Assembly (NCBI RefSeq): GCF_025144335.1
Contig: NZ_CP083539.1
Coordinates: forward strand, 2,481,501-2,545,500
From: Jannaschia sp. W003
Lineage (GTDB): Bacteria > Pseudomonadota > Alphaproteobacteria > Rhodobacterales > Rhodobacteraceae
Direction: 5' to 3'
DNA: 64,000 nucleotides
Under the pieces are notes generated by a model. The model saw nothing but the letters and a program-made list of their open reading frames with translations, was not told the origin of the DNA and ran no database searches. How positions within the stretch are numbered: position 1 is the stretch's first letter; every line of letters starts with the position of its first letter. Positions 48,114 through 55,770 of this stretch are shown here, one piece after another. Position numbers and translations under genes: made by a program.

Positions 48114-48245
48114 GGGCCCCTAGGACACATCCCGCCCCGGCCGTGCGCCGGGGGCTCGGCGATGGGGTCGGGAATTTGTCGCCCGATCCGAAGGCCACCC
48201 CCGCATCACCTCGTTCCGCGGCGCCATCACCTGCGGCCCGCCGGG

Positions 48246-48266
48246 GCCCCGGCGCAAGGCCGGGGC
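48246..48266. repeat. Palindromic element A
   Basis: GCCCCGGC, loop GCAAG, GCCGGGGC: a perfect 8-bp stem. The same unit occurs in opposite orientation 26 bp to the right (48293-48313), suggesting a dispersed REP-like intergenic repeat. Confidence 0.5.
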
Positions 48267-48292
48267 GCGTTCCGCAAAGTTGATCCCGCCAC

Positions 48293-48313
48293 GCCTCGGA
48301 CTTGCTCCGGGGC
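48293..48313. repeat. Palindromic element B, inverted copy of A
   Basis: GCCTCGGA, loop CTTGC, TCCGGGGC: an 8-bp stem with one G-T wobble. The loop is the reverse complement of element A's loop, so A and B form a head-to-head pair. Confidence 0.45.
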
Positions 48314-48423
48314 CTAGGGGGCAAGCTGGTGATACCGTTGGGAAACTGAGAATTGCTCCGGCAGGCCTTCGCTGCATCCTTTGCGTTACCCAATCCCCGA
48401 TGCCAGCACTAACTGCCACCAGA

Positions 48424-48440
48424 GGCCCCGGCTCGGGGCC
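48424..48440. repeat. Palindromic element C
   Basis: GGCCCCG, loop GCT, CGGGGCC: a perfect 7-bp stem with arms related to A and B but a different, shorter loop. Confidence 0.4.
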
Positions 48441-48531
48441 GGGACGAGGTCCGCATTCCGCCCCCCTCACGATCCGCTGATCCCCCACGCCCGCCGTTGC
48501 CCCGCGCCCCCGGCCCCGCCATGCTCGCCCC

Positions 48532-49080
48532 ATGACATGGCCCCCGCCCCTTCCGGTCCGCCGCACCGTGCTCAAGTGGTTGCACTGGTCGATGCTGCCA
48601 CTGTTCGTGTGGTTCCTCGTGGTCCAGCCCCGCGACGTGGCGCGCTGGGGCGACTGGGCGGTGGACCTGCACAGCGTGTTCGGCCTCATGTTCGTGTCGG
48701 GCGCCCTGTTCTGGACCGCGATGCACCTGCGGCGCGGCCTCGCCTCGCGTCCCGGCCCGAAGCTGCGCGGCTGGGCCCGGCGCATCCACCGGCCCATGCA
48801 CCTGGCCCTCGTGTGGGGTCTGTTCGGCGTGGCCCTCACCGGCTTCCTGATCGGCCTGACCTCGTCGCGCCTCCTGTTCGCGGGCACGATCCTTCCCATC
48901 GCCCCGCCGCTCGGCTTGCCGGGGGCCAACGCGCTCGTCGGCATGGTCCACTCGGTGGAGTTCTACCTGCTCGGCCTCCTCGCCGCCGGCCACGCGGCGT
49001 TCCACGTCTGGCGCCACCTGCGCCTTCGCGATAATGCCCTCCGCATCATGGCACCCCGCATCCTCCACCGTTTCCTGTGA
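48532..49080 (+). CDS. Cytochrome b561-type membrane protein
   Basis: A 182-residue four-helix membrane protein with histidines placed as heme ligands: VLKWLHWSMLPLFVWF (helix 1), AVDLHSVFGLMFVSGALF (helix 2), HRPMHLALVWGLFGVAL (helix 3) and VEFYLLGLLAAGHAAFHVW (helix 4). This fits the prokaryotic cytochrome b561/Ni-hydrogenase cytb superfamily, which moves electrons between quinol and periplasmic or membrane partners. Its stop overlaps the GTG of the next gene, which ties it to the zinc-ribbon protein. Confidence 0.87.
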   Translation: MTWPPPLPVRRTVLKWLHWSMLPLFVWFLVVQPRDVARWGDWAVDLHSVFGLMFVSGALFWTAMHLRRGLASRPGPKLRGWARRIHRPMHLALVWGLFGVALTGFLIGLTSSRLLFAGTILPIAPPLGLPGANALVGMVHSVEFYLLGLLAAGHAAFHVWRHLRLRDNALRIMAPRILHRFL

Positions 49081-50246
49081 GCATTCCGTCCCCCTGGGAG
49101 CGCCCGGCCAACGTGCCCGCGCGCCACGAGCACCGCTTCCCCTGCGACGAGTGCGGCGGCGACATGCGCTTCGATCCGGGCGGCGACCAGCTCGTTTGCG
49201 ACCACTGCGGCAACGTTGAGAAGCTCGGCCGCCACCCCACCGAGGTGATCGACGAGATCGCCATCGCCGAAGGACTGGGCGCGGGCGGCGCCGAGACCGA
49301 GGAGACGCAGGTCACCGACTGTCCGAACTGCGGCGCCCGGTTCGAGTTCGACCCCGCGATCCACGCCGCCGAATGCCCGTTCTGCGCCACCCCCGTGGTG
49401 GCCGACACTGGCACCGACCGGCACATCAAGCCCGCCGCGCTGGTGCCCTTCAAGCTGGAGGAGCGCGTCGCCCACCGCGCCATGACCGAATGGCTGGGCG
49501 CACTGTGGTTCGCGCCGAACGGGCTGAAGCGCTACGCCCGCCACAACGAGACGCTCAAGGGCATCTACGTGCCCTACTGGACCTTCGACGCCCAGACCGA
49601 CACCGCCTACTCGGGCGCCCGCGGCGACACCTACTACGAGACCCGCACCGTGATCCGCGACGGCAAGCGCCAGCAGGTGCAGGTGCCGAAGATCCGCTGG
49701 ACGCCCCGCCGGGGCCGCGTGCGGCGCTTCTTCGACGACGTGCTGGTGCTGGCCTCGCCCTCGCTGCCCAAGACCCACACCGACGCGCTGGAGCCTTGGG
49801 ACCTGTCCGGCCTCGCGCCCTACGCCCCCCAGTACATCGCCGGCTTCCGCGCCGAGGCCTACCGCGTCTCGCTCGAGGACGGGCTCGTCGAGGCCCGCCG
49901 CCGCATGGACGCGGTGATCGCCCGCGACATCCGCATGGACATCGGCGGCGACCGCCAGCGCGTCGACCACGCCGAGACCACCATGACCGACGTCACGTTC
50001 AAGCACGTGCTGCTGCCGATCTGGGTCGCGGCCTACCGGTACCAGGGGCGCAGCTTCCGCTTCGTGGTGAACGGCCAGACGGGCCGCGTGCAGGGCGAGC
50101 GGCCCTGGTCGAAGTGGAAGATCGCGGCCGCCGTGCTCGCCGCCCTCGTGGTGGCGCTGGTGGCCGGATACGTCTACGCCATGCTGGAGGGCGGGGGCGG
50201 CCTGCCCTCGGGGGGCTTCGGCGGACCCGACTGGCTGAACGACTGA
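49077..50246 (+). CDS. Double zinc-ribbon membrane protein
   Basis: A 389-residue protein with a GTG start fused to the upstream TGA. Two zinc ribbons lie at the N-terminus (CDECGGD...CDHCG, about 23-44; CPNCGARF...CPFC, about 82-102), followed by a beta-rich region ([40 protein letters not shown]) and one membrane helix near the C-terminus ([20 protein letters not shown]). Relatives are often mislabelled as primosomal protein N' or helicase because of the ribbon; no helicase motif is present. Probably a membrane-tethered cytosolic adaptor. Confidence 0.85.
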   Translation: MSIPSPWERPANVPARHEHRFPCDECGGDMRFDPGGDQLVCDHCGNVEKLGRHPTEVIDEIAIAEGLGAGGAETEETQVTDCPNCGARFEFDPAIHAAECPFCATPVVADTGTDRHIKPAALVPFKLEERVAHRAMTEWLGALWFAPNGLKRYARHNETLKGIYVPYWTFDAQTDTAYSGARGDTYYETRTVIRDGKRQQVQVPKIRWTPRRGRVRRFFDDVLVLASPSLPKTHTDALEPWDLSGLAPYAPQYIAGFRAEAYRVSLEDGLVEARRRMDAVIARDIRMDIGGDRQRVDHAETTMTDVTFKHVLLPIWVAAYRYQGRSFRFVVNGQTGRVQGERPWSKWKIAAAVLAALVVALVAGYVYAMLEGGGGLPSGGFGGPDWLND

Positions 50247-50257
50247 CGGAGATTCCG

Positions 50258-51139
50258 ATGATCCTGTGCGCGGGCGAAGCCCTGATCGACATGCTCCCCC
50301 GCGAGACCCCGGAAGGCACCGCGTTCCTGCCGGTCCCCGGCGGCGCCGTGTTCAACACCGCGATCGCGCTCGGCCGCCTCGGCGCCCCGGTCGCCATGTT
50401 CACCGGCCTCTCGGACGACCTGTTCGGCGCCCGCCTGGCGGACGCCCTCGCCGCCTCGAACGTCGAGGACCGGGCCGCGCGCGCCGACCGTCCCACCACG
50501 CTCGCCTTCGTCACCCTCACCGACGGCCACGCCGAGTACGCCTTCTACGACGAGGGCACGGCGGGCCGCATGCTGGCGGAATCCGACCTACCCGACATGT
50601 CCGGCATCTCCGCGCTGTTCGTCGGCGGCATCTCCCTCGCGGTGGAGCCCTGCGCGCGCGCCTACGAGGCGCTCGCCCTCGCCCACCCCAACCTCCCGGT
50701 GATGATCGACCCCAACATCCGCCCCGGCTTCATCCGCGACGAGGCCGCGTTCCGCGCCCGCCTCGACCGCCTGTTCGGCGTGGCCGGCATCGTGAAGCTG
50801 TCGGACGAGGACATGGGCTGGCTCGGCATGACGCCCGAGGACGTGCTCGCCCGCGGCGTGCGCGTGCTCTGCCTGACCGAGGGCGCCAAGGGCGTCACCG
50901 CGATCACGCCCGAAGCGCGCGTCTCGGTCCCGGCCCGCCGGGTCGAGGTCGTGGATACCGTGGGCGCGGGCGACACGTTCAACGCCGGCCTCATGGCCGG
51001 CCTCCACGAGCGCGGCGTGCTCGGCGCCGAGACGATCCCCGAGGACGCCCTGCGCGGGGCGCTGGAGCTCGGCGCCGCCGCCGCCGCTGTCACGGTCAGC
51101 CGCGCGGGCGCCAACCCGCCCCGCCGCGACGAGTTGTGA
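50258..51139 (+). CDS. PfkB-family carbohydrate kinase (fructokinase-like)
   Basis: A 293-residue ribokinase-fold sugar kinase. Seen: [14 protein letters not shown], the GG-containing [30 protein letters not shown], and the anion-hole/catalytic motif [17 protein letters not shown]. It resembles bacterial fructokinases, but the sugar cannot be fixed from sequence. It starts 11 bp after the zinc-ribbon gene and overlaps dtd by GTGA. Confidence 0.92.
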   Translation: MILCAGEALIDMLPRETPEGTAFLPVPGGAVFNTAIALGRLGAPVAMFTGLSDDLFGARLADALAASNVEDRAARADRPTTLAFVTLTDGHAEYAFYDEGTAGRMLAESDLPDMSGISALFVGGISLAVEPCARAYEALALAHPNLPVMIDPNIRPGFIRDEAAFRARLDRLFGVAGIVKLSDEDMGWLGMTPEDVLARGVRVLCLTEGAKGVTAITPEARVSVPARRVEVVDTVGAGDTFNAGLMAGLHERGVLGAETIPEDALRGALELGAAAAAVTVSRAGANPPRRDEL

Positions 51140-51573
51140 GGGCGCTGGTCCAGCGCGTCGCGGAAGCCTTCGTCACCGTCGACGGCGAGATGGTCGGACG
51201 CTGCGGCCCTGGCCTCCTCGTTCTGGTCTGCGCCATGCAGGGCGACGCCGAGGCCAACGCCCTCGACCTCGCCGCCCGCACCGCGAAGCTCCGCATCTTC
51301 CGCGACGACGAGGGGCGCATGAACCGCTCGCTCCTCGACATCGGGGGCAGCGCACTCGTCGTCTCGCAGTTCACGCTTGCCGCCGACACCTCGCGCGGCA
51401 ACCGACCGGGTTTCTCGGCCGCCGCCGCGCCCGAGGACGGCGAGCGCCTCTACGAAGCCTATGCCGCAGCCCTCCGCGACCTCGGCGTCGCGGTCGAGAC
51501 GGGCCGCTTCGGCGCCGACATGCGGGTCTCGCTGGTGAACGACGGCCCCGTGACGATCATGCTGGAGCGATGA
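51136..51573 (+). CDS. dtd: D-aminoacyl-tRNA deacylase
   Basis: Removes D-amino acids (and misattached glycine) from tRNA. The 145-residue product starts at a GTG fused to the pfkB stop ([18 protein letters not shown]) and has the two active-site motifs VSQFTLAAD (with the preceding GGSALV) and LVNDGPVTI. Length is normal. Its TGA overlaps the speD ATG. Confidence 0.95.
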   Translation: MRALVQRVAEAFVTVDGEMVGRCGPGLLVLVCAMQGDAEANALDLAARTAKLRIFRDDEGRMNRSLLDIGGSALVVSQFTLAADTSRGNRPGFSAAAAPEDGERLYEAYAAALRDLGVAVETGRFGADMRVSLVNDGPVTIMLER

Positions 51574-51926
51574 TCGGCCGCCACCTCCTCCTGGAGCACT
51601 GGGGCGGGCGGGGCCTTCGCGACGCCGCCCTGCTGGAGCGGTCCATGCGTGCCGCCGCCCGCGAGGCCGGCGCCCACATCCTCGGCGCCCACTTCCATCC
51701 GTTCGAGGGCGGTGGCGTCACCGGCGTCCTCCTGCTCGCCGAGAGCCACGTGACCGTGCACACCTGGCCCGAGCACGGCTATGCCGCCCTCGACCTCTTC
51801 ATGTGCGGCGAGGCCCCGGTGGAGCGGGCGGCCGACGTTCTCGACGCCATGCTCGCCCCCGAGCGCTCCGAGCGACGGACGCTCGCCCGCGGCTACCGGA
51901 ACCAGGCGTCCCAGCCCGCCTCGTAG
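51570..51926 (+). CDS. speD: S-adenosylmethionine decarboxylase proenzyme SpeD
   Basis: Pyruvoyl enzyme making decarboxylated SAM, the aminopropyl donor for spermidine. The 118-residue class 1B proenzyme has the self-cleavage site [20 protein letters not shown]: Ser59 becomes the pyruvoyl group, His64 and Cys79 (FMCG) are the expected catalytic partners. The last 11 codons overlap the convergent speE gene in antisense. It forms a functional pair with speE. Confidence 0.96.
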   Translation: MIGRHLLLEHWGGRGLRDAALLERSMRAAAREAGAHILGAHFHPFEGGGVTGVLLLAESHVTVHTWPEHGYAALDLFMCGEAPVERAADVLDAMLAPERSERRTLARGYRNQASQPAS

Positions 51927-53440
51927 GCCGCCACGAGGGGGTGCGACGACAGCCGGTTCACCGGCCCCCCGCGCGGCCCCGTGGCGGCGTCGAACACGCG
52001 GGCGGCGGCGAAGGCCTCCGGCGTCAGCACCTCCAGCCCCTCGGGATAACGCGCCTGCCGCAGGCGCATCCCTTCGGGCAGGCCCAGCACGAAGCCCCAC
52101 ATGCCGAAGCTCGGCACGTAGGCGTGGTAGGCCGCGGGGTCGAACGCCTTGCCCACGGTCCGCTCCACGATCCAGAAGGCGTCCGGCGCGAAGACCGGCG
52201 AGCCGGCCTGCGTCGCGATCACTCCGCCCGCCCCCATGCGCCGCCGCAGGAGGCGGTAGAACTCCGCGGAATACAGGCGCGACAGCGACAGGGTGCGCGG
52301 GTCGGGCAGGTCTAGGATCGCCACGTCGAACGCGTCGCCTGGCTCCTGCACCCAGGCGAACGCGTCGGCGTGGACCACCTCCACCCGCGGATCGCGCAGG
52401 GCCTCGTCGTTCAGCGCCGCGAGGTCGTCGCGCCCGCGGAACAGCGCGGTGACGTCGGGGTCGAGGTCCACCAGCGTCACCGAGTCGGGCCCCCACCGCA
52501 GCACCTCGCGCGCGGCCATGCCGTCGCCGCCGCCGAGGATCAGGACGCGGGCGCGGCGCGGCGCGGCGGCCATGGCGGGGTGGACCAGGAACTCGTGGTA
52601 ACGACGCTCGTCGGCGGTGTCGAACTGGACCGCGCCGTCGAGGAACAGCCGCGTGCGGTCCCGGAACCGCGTGACGGTGATGCGCTGGTGCGCGGACCGT
52701 TCGGCCAACACGATCTCGTCCTCGTACAGCCGCGCGTCGAGCGCCCCCTGCACCGGCCCCGACAACACTAGCAGGGCCGCGACCGCCACCATCGCCCCCG
52801 CCCACGCGCCCCGGTCGGCCCAGCCTAGCCGATCCCGGAACAGCACCAGCGTGCCCAGTGCGACGAGGAGGTTCAGCAGCCCGAAGGCGGCGCCCGCGGC
52901 GACCAGCGACAGGTGCGGCACGATCAGGACGGGAAAGGCCAGCGAGGCCAGCAGCGCGCCGAGGTAGTCGACGCTCAGCACGTTCTCGAACCGGAACCGC
53001 CCCGCGCCGATCTCCCCCAGAATGCGCGCCAGCAGCGGGATCTCCATGCCCGACAGCGCCCCCACCATCACCAGCGCCCCATAGAGTGGCACCGCCACCG
53101 CGCCCGTGGTGCTATAGGCGAAGAAGGCCACGGCCGCCGCCGTGCCCCCGAACAGCCCCAGCCCCACCTGCGCCCGCACGAAGCCCGCGACGGCGTCGCC
53201 CACGAAGCGCGACGCCCAGGCCCCCGCCCCCATCGAGGCCAGGAACACCCCGATCACGAACGAGAACTGCCGCACGCTGTCGCCCAGCAGGTAGGACGAC
53301 ACGGTGGCCGCGATCAGCTCGTAGATCAGCCCCGCCACGGCGACGACGAAGGTCGCCGACAGCAACCAGACCTCCGCCCCCCTTCCTCTGGCAGTAGATA
53401 TCTCGGGGGGTCCGGGGGGCTGGCCCCCCGGCGCCTCCAT
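51893..53440 (-). CDS. speE: Spermidine synthase fused to an N-terminal membrane domain
   Basis: A 515-residue protein in two parts: about seven membrane helices (residues 25-230), then an aminopropyltransferase domain. The latter has VLILGGGDGMAAREVLRW (dcSAM site), LVDLDPDVTALF, HADAFAWV and the catalytic LDLPDPRTLSLSRLYSAEFY. The active-site aspartates are present. It belongs to the membrane-bound SpeE-like group found with DUF350 and DUF4178, and the product may differ from plain spermidine. The start is ATG 53440; a GTG at 53449 fused to the DUF350 stop is equally possible. Tail-to-tail overlap with speD is 34 bp. Confidence 0.92.
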   Translation of the reverse strand: MEAPGGQPPGPPEISTARGRGAEVWLLSATFVVAVAGLIYELIAATVSSYLLGDSVRQFSFVIGVFLASMGAGAWASRFVGDAVAGFVRAQVGLGLFGGTAAAVAFFAYSTTGAVAVPLYGALVMVGALSGMEIPLLARILGEIGAGRFRFENVLSVDYLGALLASLAFPVLIVPHLSLVAAGAAFGLLNLLVALGTLVLFRDRLGWADRGAWAGAMVAVAALLVLSGPVQGALDARLYEDEIVLAERSAHQRITVTRFRDRTRLFLDGAVQFDTADERRYHEFLVHPAMAAAPRRARVLILGGGDGMAAREVLRWGPDSVTLVDLDPDVTALFRGRDDLAALNDEALRDPRVEVVHADAFAWVQEPGDAFDVAILDLPDPRTLSLSRLYSAEFYRLLRRRMGAGGVIATQAGSPVFAPDAFWIVERTVGKAFDPAAYHAYVPSFGMWGFVLGLPEGMRLRQARYPEGLEVLTPEAFAAARVFDAATGPRGGPVNRLSSHPLVAAYEAGWDAWFR

Positions 53441-53445
53441 CCCGC

Positions 53446-53670
53446 TCACGCCCGGATGACGGCCGAGATGATGATCGCCAGCGCGATGAACATGGCGCCC
53501 ATCACGATGCCCACGGCGATGTTCTGGTCCTCCTCCAGCTCCTTGCGCAGCGAGAACGGGGTGAACGCCTCGATCAGCCACCACGAGGCGAGCAGCAGGA
53601 ACAGGCCGAAGAACGAATAGAAGATCGTCGAGACGATCTCGCTGAAGAGGATGCCCTCGAAGGCGCGCAT
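53446..53670 (-). CDS. DUF350 membrane protein
   Basis: A 74-residue protein with two membrane helices (EIVSTIFYSFFGLFLLLASWW, about 10-30; IAVGIVMGAMFIALAIIISAVI, about 51-72) separated by a charged loop SLRKELEEDQN. This matches a single DUF350 (YjfL-like) unit. DUF350 genes accompany DUF4178, SpeD and SpeE-like genes in many genomes. Function unknown; it may form a small membrane channel or platform. Confidence 0.88.
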   Translation of the reverse strand: MRAFEGILFSEIVSTIFYSFFGLFLLLASWWLIEAFTPFSLRKELEEDQNIAVGIVMGAMFIALAIIISAVIRA

Positions 53671-53680
53671 GGTGGTCTCC

Positions 53681-53857
53681 CTACTTGATCCGTGAGCTTC
53701 CCGGCCCGCGAAGGCCCGCCGAGCCGGCGCGGATGGCGCCGCGCGTGGCGGCGGCGCCCGATGCGGAGGACACGGTGCCGAGGCCGAAGCCCGTCCACGC
53801 CCCGTAGCCCGATGCGCTGAGCAGCGCGAGCGAGACGACGATCACCGCCAGACGCAT
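53681..53857 (-). CDS. 58-residue small protein between DUF350 and DUF4178
   Basis: A short frame with a strong ribosome site GGAGGAGG upstream, ATG at 53857, one base after the TGA of the DUF4178 gene. The product starts MRLAVIVVSLALLSASGYGA, a hydrophobic N-terminal segment (anchor or signal), followed by a glycine/serine/alanine-rich tail ending GSSRIK. It is easily missed because of length, but spacing and ribosome site favour real translation. No domain recognised. Confidence 0.68.
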   Translation of the reverse strand: MRLAVIVVSLALLSASGYGAWTGFGLGTVSSASGAAATRGAIRAGSAGLRGPGSSRIK

Positions 53858-53858
53858 C

Positions 53859-55136
53859 TCAGTCCTCCTCCGACCAGTCGCCGCGCGCGCGGCGCATCAT
53901 GCCATGGCGCAGGCGGCCCGTGCCCGCCCAGAGCGCTAGCAGCGCGAAGGCAGCGGCGGCGATCAAGGGCCAGCGCACGGCGCGCACGCCCTCCTGCGCC
54001 ACGACCTGCGCCGCGCGCGCCCCCGCGTCGCCCCGCTCTCCGGCCGAGACGCGCACGGCATGCGGCCCCGTGCCCGCCGGCATCACGCGGAACGCAGCAT
54101 CGGGGCTGCCCTCGCTCCAGCTCTCGCCGTCCTCAAAGCCGCGGTAGTAGGACACCGGCGCATGGACGGTGGCGACCGGCGCGCCGCCCGGCCCGGCCAC
54201 GTCGACCGCGAACTCGATCCAGCCGTTCTCGGCGTCGGTCTCGACGGCGATGGCGAGGGGCCGGGAGGGGTCGGCGACGTCCACCGACAGCGCCACCGGC
54301 AGCTCCGCCACCGCGCCCTCCCACAGGACCGCGCGGGGCGGCTCGGCGCCCGCGACGAACACCGCCGTGGCCAGCGAGGCCGCCGCCATCGCCCCGAACC
54401 ACGCCGGATAGAAGCGCCCGCGCGCAGTGTAGCGCTCCAGCGGATGCAGCTCGCCCGGCTCCGGCGTCTCGGCCCCGAACGCGGCGAAGGCCTCGGGGGC
54501 GTGGCGCGACAGCTCCAGCTCGCGCTCGCGCGCCCCCTCCACGAAGCCCAGCATCTCGGGCACGCCCGCAACCTCGCCGAGGCAGGACACCGTGGTGCCC
54601 CGGTCGCCGCGCGCGGGCCGGAAGTTGAACGCCCCTTCCGCGAAGTGCACCGCCCACTCCGTGGTCTGGAAGTAGCGGTAGCTCCGTCCCCCCACGGTCC
54701 GCACCGGGGGCTTCTCGGCCCGCTCCACCTCGGCAGGCGACAGCCAGCCCTCGCGGGGCCGCTCGCGCGTCTTGCGGGTGAACACCGCGTGACCGTCCTC
54801 GACCGTGAGCCAAGCGTAGCCGTGGGTGGGCGAGAACAGCATGTGGTCGACCCACCGCTCCACCGTGCCCCGCCAGCGCTCCTCCAGCCCCAGCGTGCCG
54901 ATCACCGTCCAGCGCACGCCGCGGATCTCGCCCTCCATGCCGAGGCGGAACGGCGAGGCGGGCCGCTCCATGTTCGCGAACACCTCCAGCACCCGGAAGG
55001 CGTCGGACGCGTCCAAGGCGGCGCCGCAGTAGCCGCAGACCTGCACCGCGACGCGCCCGCCGCCCAGCACGGGCAGGCCCGCGCCGCAGTTCGGGCAGTC
55101 GATCGCGCGGACCGATCCGGCGGCGGCGGCGCTCAT
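53859..55136 (-). CDS. DUF4178 protein with zinc ribbon and membrane helices
   Basis: A 425-residue protein: N-terminal zinc ribbon (CPNCGAG...CGYCG, about 14-37), a DUF4178 domain (about 60-200; FRLGMEGEIRGVRWTVIGTL and RYFQTTEWAVHFAEGAFNF), then a membrane helix (about 245-262), a beta-rich extracytoplasmic part and a second helix near the C-terminus (WPLIAAAAFALLALWAGTG). DUF4178 function is unknown; the domain is associated with polyamine-type gene sets. It overlaps the second DUF4178 gene by 4 bp (55133-55136). Confidence 0.88.
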   Translation of the reverse strand: MSAAAAGSVRAIDCPNCGAGLPVLGGGRVAVQVCGYCGAALDASDAFRVLEVFANMERPASPFRLGMEGEIRGVRWTVIGTLGLEERWRGTVERWVDHMLFSPTHGYAWLTVEDGHAVFTRKTRERPREGWLSPAEVERAEKPPVRTVGGRSYRYFQTTEWAVHFAEGAFNFRPARGDRGTTVSCLGEVAGVPEMLGFVEGARERELELSRHAPEAFAAFGAETPEPGELHPLERYTARGRFYPAWFGAMAAASLATAVFVAGAEPPRAVLWEGAVAELPVALSVDVADPSRPLAIAVETDAENGWIEFAVDVAGPGGAPVATVHAPVSYYRGFEDGESWSEGSPDAAFRVMPAGTGPHAVRVSAGERGDAGARAAQVVAQEGVRAVRWPLIAAAAFALLALWAGTGRLRHGMMRRARGDWSEED

Positions 55137-55741
55137 GCGGGGCGCACCCGGAACGGGTCGACCCAGCGGCCGAGGAACCAGGCCTCGCCCCCCGCCCAGC
55201 GCTCGCCCGACAGGATCATGCCGCGCTCACCCGAGAAGTTGGCATACAGATGCACGTCGCCCACCGCGACCGGCTCCGGCAGCTGCCCACGGAACGCCGT
55301 CAGCGTCGCGTTCTCCACCTCGTCCACGGTGAACCGCTCGCCCCCGACCTCGGCCTGCGCGCCGAGGCGGAACGCCGCGCCGCGGGGCCAGCGCTCGCGC
55401 GGCAAGGCGGTCTGCACGGCCACGTCGCCCTCGTCCACCGCGACCCAGAGCAGCGCACCGCCCAGCAGCGCGCCGTGATACTCGTCCCAGTGGCCGCGGC
55501 CGTAGTCGTAGCGCAGGTGTCCCGTGGCGGTGAACACGCCCTCGTCCCCCAGCTCCACCGCGCGGCCCAGCCCGATCAGCTCCGGCGCATCGAGCATCGT
55601 GCCCGCCTCGCCCGCCACCCGCAGCGCCGCGTCCTCCAGCATCACCGACGAGCCGCAGAACCCGCAGTCCACCATGCGCGCGTGGGCGAGCAGCCGCGGC
55701 AGCGCCGCGCCGCAGTTCGGACAGGTGCGGGCCTCGGCCAT
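55133..55741 (-). CDS. Second DUF4178 protein with zinc ribbon
   Basis: A 202-residue soluble paralogue of the downstream gene: zinc ribbon CPNCGAAL...CGFCG (about 7-31), then a DUF4178 domain with LGRAVELGDEGVFTATGHLR, WDEYHGALLGGALLWVAVDE and DVHLYANFSGERGMILSGE. No membrane helix. Start ATG 55741. The pair suggests a soluble and a membrane-bound DUF4178 working together. otnK upstream ends 29 bp before this start. Confidence 0.87.
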   Translation of the reverse strand: MAEARTCPNCGAALPRLLAHARMVDCGFCGSSVMLEDAALRVAGEAGTMLDAPELIGLGRAVELGDEGVFTATGHLRYDYGRGHWDEYHGALLGGALLWVAVDEGDVAVQTALPRERWPRGAAFRLGAQAEVGGERFTVDEVENATLTAFRGQLPEPVAVGDVHLYANFSGERGMILSGERWAGGEAWFLGRWVDPFRVRPA

Positions 55742-55770
55742 CGCGCGATCCTCCTCGGGAGAGGCTAGCG

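Larger units (their letters stand above)
48114..48531. other. Non-coding region with palindromic elements (418 bp)
   Basis: No credible gene. The region has a section of lower GC (about 48310-48420) and three short GC-rich palindromes (48246-48266, 48293-48313, 48424-48440). The cytochrome b561 promoter is probably in its right half, but no clear -35/-10 was identified. A small RNA cannot be excluded. Confidence 0.5.
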
